Assembly (NCBI RefSeq): GCF_026262505.1
Contig: NC_067207.1
Span: forward strand, 1,682,252 to 1,746,251
Length of the DNA: 64,000 bases
DNA from: Trichomonas vaginalis G3
Taxonomy: Eukaryota; Parabasalia; Trichomonadida; Trichomonadidae
Direction of reading: 5' to 3'
A program made the position numbers and the translations under genes. Position 1 is the stretch's first letter, and every line of letters begins with the position of its first letter. A model generated the notes under the pieces. It searched no databases, had not been told where the DNA came from, and saw only the letters and a list, made by a program, of their open reading frames with translations. Below are positions 38,726 through 47,989 of the stretch, in pieces.

Positions 38726-39152
38726 TTACTTCATTATTCTCACTCTTCTTCTTGGCATTCGTGGTGGAAGTTGTTTCTTGACATTTTCAATGAACTGTAC
38801 ATTCTCTTTTGTCTCAACTTCTTTCACTGGTGGGTCAGGGTTCTTTGACTCGGTTTGTTTTTCAATGAAATTCACGAACTTTGCAATAAGCTCTTGGTTC
38901 GTTATTGAAAGAACATCTGGCTTTTTCTTCTGGTTCTATTGACTTTTCAGTTTGAATAGAAGGTTTTATATGGGCTTCACCCTCGGTGCCATGCACCTTA
39001 ATGTTGTCGCTCTCTGCATTCGCTAATGGAACCTTTCTTTTTCTTACGTATATTTTACCATCTTTACTCTGACTTACGTAATAGAAAGGATGTTGTATTC
39101 CTCTTGCGTCATTTAATATAATAGACTCTCGCTCTGATTTTGACAAGCTCAT
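38726..39152 (-). pseudogene. Small basic Maverick protein with FYY/DG/RK motif
   Basis: The N-terminal part has PFYYVSQSKDGKIYVRKRKV, recalling the segment in the protein at 36350-36586. The gene ends in a basic PPRMPRRRVRIMK tail, suiting a nucleic-acid-binding or core protein. It looks broken, about one break. Function unknown. Confidence 0.5.
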
Positions 39153-39197
39153 TTTACATCGGTTAAAGTTTTAATTTTGTTTTTTATCTGCAGTCAA

Positions 39198-39470
39198 ATG
39201 ACTCAGACAAGCCCTACGGACAAGACCCAAGGGGTCATAGATGTTGAAGCATTGAAGAAAGAAATTCGCGAGCAAATTTTATCCGAACTGAAGGAACAAA
39301 AACAAGAACAAAAGCCAGAGAGACCAAAGAGAAAACTTAGTGAAAAACAACTTGCTGCATTAGCTGCTGGAAGACAAAAGAACCCACGTTTGCTGGCGAA
39401 GAAAGCTAGAGAAGAAGCAAAAGCAAAGGAAGAACAAAAAGCTAAAGAAGCTGAAGCAAAGAAAGAGTAA
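39198..39470 (+). CDS. Highly charged Lys/Glu-rich helical protein of the Maverick
   Basis: The protein is 90 residues from the ATG at 39198. It contains PKRKLSEKQLAALAAGRQKN, a basic segment found in nucleic-acid-binding tails, followed by repeated KA.EE/KAKE helices. TTTTTATCTGCAG lies just upstream. A core or scaffold protein is plausible, but this is inference. Confidence 0.65.
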   Translation: MTQTSPTDKTQGVIDVEALKKEIREQILSELKEQKQEQKPERPKRKLSEKQLAALAAGRQKNPRLLAKKAREEAKAKEEQKAKEAEAKKE

Positions 39471-39476
39471 ATGGTT

Positions 39477-39490
39477 TATTTTTATCCGAA
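39477..39490 (+). promoter_or_regulatory. Element-type promoter motif of penton-like gene 1
   Basis: TATTTTTATCCGAA followed by TTAAATG; the 14-mer is identical to the one before the capsid gene on the opposite strand. Confidence 0.55.
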
Positions 39491-39494
39491 TTAA

Positions 39495-40351
39495 ATGTAT
39501 AGACAAATACCTTTAACTGTTGCGTTCAGTAGTGAAAACCCTGACGTCAAAATAAAGGGGAACAGAGTAACGTTTAAGTTTCCAACAGACTGGATTGTGA
39601 ACATTAATGAGAAGAAGTACATTGGCATAACATCTATGTATATAACACGTGCTTTCAGAAAGGTTGACTTTATACTTCAAGTCGAGATAGAAAATGACGA
39701 ACAGTCTTTAAGCGCCCAAAACATTCACATATACAAATACTTTAAAGACGATACAACTTTACAAGAATGTATGATTTCATTTAATGAAATGTTCGAGAAA
39801 AAGTTCAACATTGAAGTACAAACTTTACAGCCTTTACGTGAGTTTCTTGCACAACTGAAAGAAGAAGGTAGTCAGCCACAACTTATAGACTTTCATTATG
39901 AATTTAATGAAAACGAAGATGGAACTCATGACTGTCAGTTTGTTATATATTCACCATTCAATGAAGTAGCTAAAGAGAAAGAAAATCCATTACGTATAAG
40001 GTTTCAAATCTCTGAACCCAATGAAGACTTCAAGAATGTTTTCAATTATGATGCAATGCTTCCGAGGAAAAATAATTTTCAAAGATTGTAACACCTGGCA
40101 TTTGGGATAGAAAGCAAGCTATATTATATTCAAACTTAAGTAAGGGAGTTGAAAATGAGTTCATTGGTCATACAAGAACTTCACACACTTCCTAACCCTA
40201 AATACTAAAATTAACTGGCTTCAATCGTGAGTTTTGGATAGACATGTTCTCCACTCATGACCATAACTGCCCAGTGTTCTTACCTCCAGACCATAAGGAC
40301 TGTCTCTACATTGAAGCACAACTCTTAAACTCTACCATCGCAGTATTGTAA
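39495..40351 (+). pseudogene. Penton-like candidate 1 of the Maverick
   Basis: The N-terminal part is beta-rich with FPTDWIVNINEKKYIGITSMY, a pattern (FP..W....EKxIGI) that recurs in two other element genes here. The far end has FLPPDHKDCLYIEAQLL, echoed by LPKDGKDGLIIEMIL at the end of the gene at 53556. This suggests a small virion family, perhaps the penton or minor capsid protein. It looks broken, about two breaks. Confidence 0.45.
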
Positions 40352-40579
40352 AATCTACGCTAGCTTTATTTTATCACGAATGACCTCATTTCTGACAAAA
40401 TAAATGACCTCATTCATGACCTCATTGCTGACAAAAATAAATGACCTCAGAACTTCAACTTACGAATAAAGCTTGTTTTAGTCGTTATTGAGAAGTTAAA
40501 CTTTTCAGCAAAGCAAGGACTAGAAGACTTACATAAGTCAAATCCAATCTCTTGACGTCATAAAGTGCTTTATATAACT
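40352..40579. other. Intergenic stretch with repeated ATGACCTCA words
   Basis: The word AATGACCTCA(T/G) occurs four times between about 40379 and 40450, interleaved with GACAAAATAA. It lies between the converging penton-like and polymerase genes and may be simple repeat or regulatory sequence. Confidence 0.5.
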
Positions 40580-43500
40580 TCATAACACTGACTCAGAGTC
40601 TTTGTCAAATTTTCCTTGCGGAACCATTAAACCTTTATCTTCATCATAGAAACACTGAACAGAGTCAGGAAACATTTCATTAGCGGTTAATGCAATAACA
40701 TCTTGCTTCACGCTTTCATTCTGCAGTGAAATGCAACTTCATTTAAATCATTCGTGAGTAAGTCTATGTAAGTCTTCTTTCCACAAAATATTGACTTGTA
40801 TGCTAAACTTTGTTTTCCAGGTGTTATTTCTGCGAAGTCACTATGAAACTGACCAAGGTTTTTACCAATGAGAACTCTTCCATAACGTTTCTCAAACTCT
40901 TCAGCTAAACGAGGGATATCTTCATTGTAGAGATGCATACTGTCCGTATCGCTATAAAAGATGTCCATTCCTAAGTCCTCAGCAGTACAGAATACTTCAC
41001 ACATTATTCTCTTCGACATAGACAGAATGTTAACACCAAGTGGACAGAAGTTAAAGTGTCTGCAAATGCTTTTCGTTAGCTTGAAAATAGTTTTATCTGA
41101 ACCATCCAAACCTTCGAACTTCACTATATGGTTGTAGTTTCTGATGGCATATCTTATAGCATCTTTGTCATTTACTATGGTTATTTTTGACTCAATAGGA
41201 GATAGAATAGTTTTGCCATAAATACTGTTCAGAATGAGCTTTATATTTTCTTGCAAAGGATTTCCTTCTTTCTTATACTTTAACCTTAACTCAAACAACT
41301 TCTTTACTTCATCTCTTATTCTAATATCTCTGTTTCCATCGTAATAGTATCCTTGCAACACCTCACATTTGACACCTTGATATTTTATGAGGTCTTGTAA
41401 TGTTATATGGTCAACATACATGAGACAGCAAGTGTTTGAACTTCTGGGAACGTTAAGTTCTGGATTTAGTTCAGGGTCACAAACTATTAAAGGAAAGTGT
41501 CTATGTATTCCAATCTCTGTTATCTTAATGAGAACAAAGAAGCCAGACATAAACTTTTCACCAATGGGTTCCTTTTGGTCGTCATCGAATAAATGTCTCA
41601 TGAGATACTCTGTGCTTAGCATCTCATCCTTCATAACCTTTGGAATTCCTTCTAAAGTATAAAGTCTTGCTATAGCGGATGGATATAATGAAACAGCGTC
41701 GAAGTCAGCAATGAGTTTCTTTTCGCTCTTTTGTTTCATGTTATCTGACAGCATACATCTTCCACCTTGAATACAGCGTGAAATAAATTCTCTTGGTTTA
41801 TTTGAGAGGTCATAAAGATTTCCATTCGGGAAGTATACTCTGTTCTCAAATAATTTGTTAGCAATTGAACAAATACTAACGTAGTCATAAACGTTTAAAT
41901 CAAATTCTTTCAATAAGTCATTGCGGAACTTAACAAAACCTTCTCTTAAAATTCTTACATCTTGTTTGCAATAAAACGTGCTATATTTTCTAAGTCGAAG
42001 TGGTTCTCATCTATTCTGCAACCTTTGATGGAATCTATGTTCTTCATGAACGTTTCAATATCTTTTACAAACTTACACGCTTCAGAAATGACACCAGTTC
42101 TGTTGTCATTTGCTAACAAAAAAACACTGCTGTAGTAGTTATATGGAAATACTTCTTTCGGTCCTGTTTGTAAGTTAAACATAGCAGGAAATAGTTTAAG
42201 CTTCTTATTTATAACACTGTAAGAGTCTTTTATAATAATTGCCCTTCCTTTATATAAGCCAGTTATTTGCATTGTTCGTGAACCTTTAATGATGGGAGTT
42301 CCTTTCACTTCTGTCATGTATCTTAAGATGAAGTTTATATCATAACTGAGGTTATGGAAATATATTAAACTCTTGTCAGGAAGTCGTTCCAAAAATTCTG
42401 TTGCACAGTTCTGACCCCATATGCTTCACTCACTGAACCATCTTCATTGTCATAACAGATGTTAAAAGCTTTATGAAAGCCATCGGTACTGCACTCAAAG
42501 TCAGCAAAGAAAACGTGCTCAGGAATGAACTTGCACTTATTTTTATTTACTTCTTTTGACTCTGCTTTCTTCTTCAGTTGTACACAATACTTTGGAGCAT
42601 ATGTCAAATCTTTAAATGGTGCAAGGTTCTGTTTATATAAGTCAGTCGTATATGTGAAAAGTTCTCCATAAGAAATAGGTTCAAAATATTTGCACTCCCA
42701 CAATGTTTTCATAACATCCCATAACGGTGTTGTTCTATCCATGCGAACAATGTATTTACCATCTCTCTTTGTATAAATCTTCATTTGTTTCTCAATGTTC
42801 ATTCCACCACACTCCTTCAAGATTTCTATATAGTTGCGAATGAAATATGTTGTCATTGGTAATCTTTCGTTTAGCATGTAGTGGTCTTCAACAAGAAGTA
42901 AGTCAATAGTTCGAGCAGTTTCACATTCTTTTGGTATATATCTCTTTATTTCATTATGTCTTGAGTCATTGAAATAACCAATGGTAACATTAAATGCTAT
43001 ACCTGTTGCGTCAGAAATTTCTTGTACTTTACTTTGAGGAAAGTCTCTAACACGAATGACTTCTCTCATGTGGTCAATAGTTTCTTCATTTACTCCAGCC
43101 TGAATGCAAGCATAAACGAAACAATTGTCTTCTGTCATAAGTGCTGCAGTTCTTTTGTTCAGTTCATTGAAGATTTGGTAGCGTTCAAGATTTATAGGTA
43201 ATGTGCAAAGATACTTCCAGAACTGACCGCTTCTCTTCTTATAAAACTTCTTTTCACCATTATCTTTCCAAAAGCTTTCTATAAGTGCTGGGTTTCCTGT
43301 TTGCTTAAGAGCTTCCAAAATGGCTTTCTGGTCATTTGTCAGTGTGCTTTCATCTCTATATGGTCGCTTCTTGGCTTTCCTTTCTTTACATCTGACATCG
43401 TTAAGCCTTCATATTCTGTTAAATCATACATCTTTATTTCGGTAAGATTCTTTATGTTTGTCAAGAAGAAGTCATAGTGCATTTCAACAATACCTGCAGC

Positions 43501-44223
43501 ATTTGCTTCTATCTCTGATATAAAGTTCTCCTTCAAGAGCTGATGTAGTAATGTTCCAATATTATTGAGGTTTAACGTAGAACATTCATACTTTCCACCA
43601 AGTTTATAACATACCATCCATCTTTGTTGGGAGTTTATTTTAATCTTCTCTAAGAGTCTCATGAAAACCTTACCGAAATGTTTGTGTAAGTAGTCTCTGT
43701 TTGGTTCATCTAAAGCTTCGATGTTAAAGTCAATGAGTCTATTGCCTGACTTCACATTTCTCTTCCTATTCTCTTCATCTTTCTTTAACCATCTCTCACC
43801 TTCTTTTGGTTTGTCGTCAATGGAACGAATGACATCGTTAGCTTTGCGAACTTGTTCTATAGCAGTTTTAAACATCTCTCTTCTCTGTTGTTTCAGTGTG
43901 TCGTCTCTTCTTCTTGTTTCACCAACGTTTGCATTTGTTATGTCAAACATTTCTCTTCTTACTTCATGAGGTACTGAACGTCTATGATATAAGTCAATAG
44001 CAACGTCATTTAAAGGAAATGTTTTGTCATGAACTTCGTCCTCGCCGCGTTGCGGCTTTATGAACTCATGAATTCTATCATAACTTATAGCACCATTATA
44101 GTCATTGAGGATGTCAGCGAGTGCTTTTTTGTTTGTTGCGTAATGCTTTGCAACATCTATATTAGCTTCTGTAAGAAGTTGTTTTATTTCCGAGTGTTCT
44201 AACTTAGACAACTTCCGATACAT
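40580..44223 (-). pseudogene. Protein-primed DNA polymerase B of the Maverick
   Basis: The polymerase motifs are visible: DFDAVSLYPSA (motif A), LILNSIYGKT (motif B) and FYSDTDSMH (motif C). An exonuclease region shows FADFECSTDG and YFHNLSYDINF. Upstream is a helical N-terminal extension of some 290 codons and a segment with EDNCFVYACIQAGVNE, as often seen N-terminal to Maverick polymerases. In intact elements this enzyme copies the genome from a terminal protein. It looks broken, about four breaks. Confidence 0.93.
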
Positions 44224-44313
44224 CTTTAGTAGGAAATAAAAAAATATTTTTTGAAAAAATTAGATTAGATTTTTTTAAGTTATTTTTCAAAATAATTTAA
44301 TATTTTTATTTTA

Positions 44314-44787
44314 ATGAAACACATGCAAGATTGCAAGTTCTTTTCATACAATGCTCTCGCTACTGCCATCAAGAATGAGTTCAATAATGCTTCAAATGTT
44401 AATGTTATCTTTAACAAGAAGTTTGTGAAAGAATCTAAGTTTGGTCAGTATGTCAGACCATTAGCTATCGTCATTGACCGCAAACGTTATACTTCACAAG
44501 AGTTAGCAGTAGTTTTGAAACAAAAGAGTTTCTTCGTGAATGTCAAAGATACTCATTATACTGTTATAAAGAACTCTAACATTGACTTCTTCAGTATTGC
44601 TTTAAATCTTTCCGAACAGAAAGAATATAAGAAGGGTGAAACAAATGTGAAATATTATCCTTCATCTCTGAAGACAATAACGAACAAAGATGTTATACAG
44701 AAATTCTTACCAAAGGTTGAAGAAGCTTCTATTGACATTGACGAAGGAAGTGAAATGGTTGAAGAAATAGACCCTGAAGCTATTTAA
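44314..44787 (+). CDS. Maverick protein of unknown function (157 residues)
   Basis: This mixed alpha/beta protein begins MKHMQDCKFFSYNALA and ends with an acidic EEIDPEAI tail. No membrane segment or known motif is present. The upstream sequence TATTTTTATTTTAATG fits the element promoter pattern. It is transcribed away from the polymerase gene. Confidence 0.65.
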   Translation: MKHMQDCKFFSYNALATAIKNEFNNASNVNVIFNKKFVKESKFGQYVRPLAIVIDRKRYTSQELAVVLKQKSFFVNVKDTHYTVIKNSNIDFFSIALNLSEQKEYKKGETNVKYYPSSLKTITNKDVIQKFLPKVEEASIDIDEGSEMVEEIDPEAI

Positions 44788-44805
44788 GCAAAAATATATT
44801 TTTGG

Positions 44806-45021
44806 TTAGTCTTCATATCGATATTTTACAACAATTCCCCAATGTATAAACTTTTCATACGCTTTTTCATAAGCTTTATATACCTTCAGAAATTTTGCAT
44901 AATCTTTAGAAGCATTTAGATATTGTTTAAATGCTTTGTATGTCTTCAGAAATTTTGCATAATCTTTTACATGTTGTTCGTTCTCTTCTTCTGTCATGAG
45001 TTCCGAATATTCTAAATTCAT
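44806..45021 (-). CDS. Small Tyr/Lys-rich helical protein with internal duplication
   Basis: The 71-residue protein carries the segment KDYAKFLKTYKAF, repeated as KDYAKFLKVYKAY about 20 residues later. The duplication is also seen in the DNA (TTCAGAAATTTTGCATAATC twice). Function unknown. Confidence 0.55.
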   Translation of the reverse strand: MNLEYSELMTEEENEQHVKDYAKFLKTYKAFKQYLNASKDYAKFLKVYKAYEKAYEKFIHWGIVVKYRYED

Positions 45022-45075
45022 GTTCTTTCATATGAGATAAAATTTTATAAAAAAATAAAATTAGCTTAGATTTTT

Positions 45076-45901
45076 TTATTCTTCCTCTTTGAAGTTGTCG
45101 AAATATTCTGTTATCTTTTCCTTCAGTAATGGTAAGTCTTCTTTGAAGTAAGTATTGTACAACCTTTGATGTCATAGTGTGTTTGAGGAAGAGTATTTTT
45201 GACAATTTCCTTTATTTGCTCATTCGGTGTCATTGAAATCGGTAAGTTTTCACGATAGAACCAATTTCTGTCAGATTTATATATCTTAGCAAGGTCGTAA
45301 AAGCTTTTGTTGTTTCTTCTGACTAAATGCAACATAACCATATCTCTATCTTCTTCTTTCTCCAACTCTTCAGCGTAAATCATATACTTATAACTCTTTT
45401 CCTTTCCTTTTGGTACTGAACGCGGTATTCTTTTCTGTATGCTTTTGTCTTTGGATTCAATGACTTCATCTTTTGCTTGAAGTTTCTTTTCCATCTCTCC
45501 ACGTTCTGCTTTATATAGTTCATCTAACATCATGAAAATATAACAAGCATAACGAGGTGAAGCCCACATTGCTACAGCATTTACTAAAAGTCTATGAACA
45601 TAATAACCTTTCAAACCAGGAGCCAAATTCTTGCGATTTTCGTACGGAATCTCTCCCTCGGTTTTCCGAGGGAAGCAATCATATGAGGAAATTCTTCTAA
45701 AAGTTCTTTTGTCTGTTGGTTTTCAAACCAATGATATGCTTGCTTTGTAGAACGAAGAGCATTCATTATACTTTGCATTTGGTACATGTCATCTTTGACT
45801 GAACGAATGAGTCTCAATTGTTTGTTATACTGTATGTATTCGTATTCTTCATTTATGGCTTCATGAACGATAGCAGTTGTTGTGTTCTCTGTTGTTGACA
45901 T
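45076..45901 (-). pseudogene. KilA-N domain DNA-binding protein of the Maverick
   Basis: The central segment GYYVHRLLVNAVAMWASPRY is the hallmark of KilA-N domains (G.YVH..L....A.W.SP.Y), found in phages and large DNA viruses, where they are thought to bind nucleic acid. A Lys/Glu coiled region follows (ERGEMEKKLQAKDEVIES), then a C-terminal domain with IPRSVPKGKEKSYKYMIY. The start is the ATG at 45901; the upstream frame has only GTG. It shares a duplicated leader with the next gene. It looks broken, about one or two breaks. Confidence 0.7.
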
Positions 45902-45966
45902 ATCTGTCTTTACATACAAAATAAAAAAATAAATAAAAATAAAATTAGCGTTATTTTTTCTATCTT
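45899..45966 (-). repeat. Duplicated leader/promoter block, copy 1
   Basis: These 68 bases, including the KilA-N start codon, match 46601-46668 with only about four to five differences. The block holds a long A/T stretch of TTTTTATTTATTTT type and ATGTAAAGACA just before the ATG. Confidence 0.85.
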
Positions 45967-45990
45967 TCACAAAAGACCAAAAAAAACGCT

Positions 45991-46603
45991 TTACATGTAT
46001 TTTTCAGCAACTTCGTCAAATAATTTTATAGCTTTATCTATCTCATCTACTTCAAACGTTTCTTTACCTTTTATGGGAGCACCATACATTTTCTCAAACT
46101 TTTCGAGTAGTTCTGTTTCTGCGGCTCTCATATCATTAACGAACACAACCTTGACTCTATTGACTGTAGAGTCATATCTTTGAGTTATATTATATGTCCT
46201 TCCTATCTTATATCTTTTTGTGTTGAAGTCCTTCGGTTTCTGAACGATGTAAAGTAAGCCTTCACTGCAACGTTCCGTATCGAATGAACCATAAGTTATG
46301 AAGTTATATCCAACAACTGGGTCAATCCATAACAAAACTATTGGTATAAGACTTTTGTCTATAAGATATGCTCTTGTTCCATGAAATGCTACTGATATCA
46401 TAAGCTCAGGATTTCTTGTCAAAATTTTCTGAGTAGAAGCAATTCTAACACAGTCCTTCGGTTTTCTTTCCAGATGGAGATATAATGTCTGACAAAGAAT
46501 ATTTGTTGTATTTCTTTGAGTATCTTACGTTTAAATCACCTATTCTAACCAATTTGGTGTCATTGTCTATCTTTCTAACTGTTTCAAACTCAATGTTTGA
46601 CAT
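45991..46603 (-). pseudogene. GIY-YIG/T5orf172-like protein of the Maverick
   Basis: The C-terminal half contains GLLYIVQKPK, YKIGRTYNITQRY, then AAETELLEKFEKMY and a final GKETFEV segment. This order (LYIV..KIGR..RY..AE..L...F..GKE.F) is that of the T5orf172/GIY-YIG-like domain, often paired with KilA-N or Bro proteins in viruses. The N-terminal part, beginning MSNIEFETVRKI, starts within the second leader copy. It looks broken, about one break. Confidence 0.65.
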
Positions 46604-46668
46604 ATATGTCTTTACATACAAAATAAAAAAATAAATAAAAATAAAACTAACTTTATTTTTTCTATCTT
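46601..46668 (-). repeat. Duplicated leader/promoter block, copy 2
   Basis: This is the second copy of the 68-base block and includes the start codon of the GIY-YIG-like gene. The two genes probably share timing of expression. Confidence 0.85.
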
Positions 46669-46685
46669 AAGGAAATTCATGAAAA

Positions 46686-46740
46686 TTCAAGAGGGTAGAA
46701 ATGAGGGTAGAAATGAGGGTAGATCTAACCATCTACCCTA
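46686..46740 (-). repeat. 55-bp palindrome/direct-repeat module, internal copy
   Basis: Read on the minus strand: TAGGGTAGATGGTTAGATCTACCC, two exact 12-bp units TCATTTCTACCC, then TCTTGAA. Length and layout equal the terminal copies, but the repeated word is CTACCC, not TCACC. Confidence 0.85.
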
Positions 46741-46753
46741 AACATTATTTTTG

Positions 46754-46790
46754 GTCATGGACTTCGTCCTCGCCGCTTTGCGTCTTTATG
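46754..46790. repeat. 37-bp GC-rich repeat, shared with 44026-44062
   Basis: GTCATGGACTTCGTCCTCGC... matches a segment inside the polymerase region at 44026-44062 with about three differences. It lies directly beside the internal 55-bp module. Its function is unknown; it may be a mobile short sequence. Confidence 0.65.
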
Positions 46791-46863
46791 TTAAAATAAA
46801 TGGTACCATTAATGATATCATGACTGTTCTCATTCATGTCTGATTTACATCTAATGAAAAAGT

Positions 46864-47949
46864 TTAGAAGAATTTTCTTATTCTTTCTGGCATATTTTTG
46901 TCTTTCCAGTACTCCCGCTCTAATGGTCCCAGATGTGTTGGCTTCGACTCTCTCAAGTTCTTAGATGGTATAACATCTTCAACGCCTCCTTCATATCTTA
47001 CTTTATAAGTGTCATCGTTTGTGTTATAGCCAAGTATTTCAATAACCACTCCTCGCTTTGCTTCGTCAATGGTTTCAGCAAGTTTGCCATTACTACTTTC
47101 GACTAATTTATGTCGAGGGTAAAACGCAATAGAGTCGTCGGCAGCTTTTATAAGATATCCATTACCTTGCGTAGAGTCTACGATATAATAATTTCGACTT
47201 AACCTTAAACGTTTCTTTGTCAACGGTTTGTCGTCAAGAACTACACGAACTTTTGTACCAGGAATGAGGGTAAATTGTGTTGAATTTCTGATATTTTGTG
47301 TTTGGCTTCGTTTCTTTTGTATATACTTTTCTTCTTGTTGTTGTGTCATTGAATTTGGTGTATGTCCTGTTGTAGAATGTGTTGAGGAATTATATACTTC
47401 GAGAAAATGTTTCATTGTTTCTTCGGTAAAGTCTCGCTCTTGATTTAAATCTCTGAGCGTTCTTATGAAGCGGTTTATGATGCCGAGTATGTTATGGTTA
47501 TGGTCTTCAGTAGTGTAGTGAGTTATGTTATGCTTAATGAGAAATTCTGTGATTTCGTTGCTGAGGTATGCACTGTCTTGGTCTGATGTTAAAGTACTTG
47601 GGCTATGTTCTGCTACAAACTTTTGTAAAACTCTTAACACTTCACGAGTTCCTTTATTTTTCATTGGATATGCATATGCTTTACGAGTGTTAACATTAAT
47701 GAAGATGAGGAATGGTTTATGTCCTCCTTTTCTGCTTTGAATGAGAGTGTCAAATTGGTATGCGTCAGGAGCGTTGGAGTAAATTGGTAAAAAGTAGTCG
47801 TAAGGGTTTATTTTTGTTTGATGTACAACATTTTTGTCAAAGAACCTTTTCACTTCAGCTCTGTTAGTAAATCCCCAACTCTTTGCAGCTTCATTGAACT
47901 TCTTAAATGACCTCCATGGATGTTGTTCGAATACTTCTTTCAAGCTCAT
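46864..47949 (-). CDS. Retroviral-type integrase of the Maverick
   Basis: The 361-residue protein has an N-terminal helical domain, an RNase-H-fold integrase core (AYQFDTLIQ, LTSDQDSAYLS, LGIINRFIRTLRDL) and a C-terminal SH3/chromo-like part with GYNTNDDTYKVRYEG. Maverick integrases join the element ends to target DNA, producing the 5-6 bp duplication. The gene reads as a single open frame from an ATG. Confidence 0.9.
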   Translation of the reverse strand: MSLKEVFEQHPWRSFKKFNEAAKSWGFTNRAEVKRFFDKNVVHQTKINPYDYFLPIYSNAPDAYQFDTLIQSRKGGHKPFLIFINVNTRKAYAYPMKNKGTREVLRVLQKFVAEHSPSTLTSDQDSAYLSNEITEFLIKHNITHYTTEDHNHNILGIINRFIRTLRDLNQERDFTEETMKHFLEVYNSSTHSTTGHTPNSMTQQQEEKYIQKKRSQTQNIRNSTQFTLIPGTKVRVVLDDKPLTKKRLRLSRNYYIVDSTQGNGYLIKAADDSIAFYPRHKLVESSNGKLAETIDEAKRGVVIEILGYNTNDDTYKVRYEGGVEDVIPSKNLRESKPTHLGPLEREYWKDKNMPERIRKFF

Positions 47950-47989
47950 TTATGTAAAGTTAAAGATTTTATTCTAGGCTCAAGCGCGT

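Noticed and set aside
38697-38942. Hydrophobic plus-strand frame next to the capsid gene
   Set aside because: It mirrors the basic protein gene on the minus strand.
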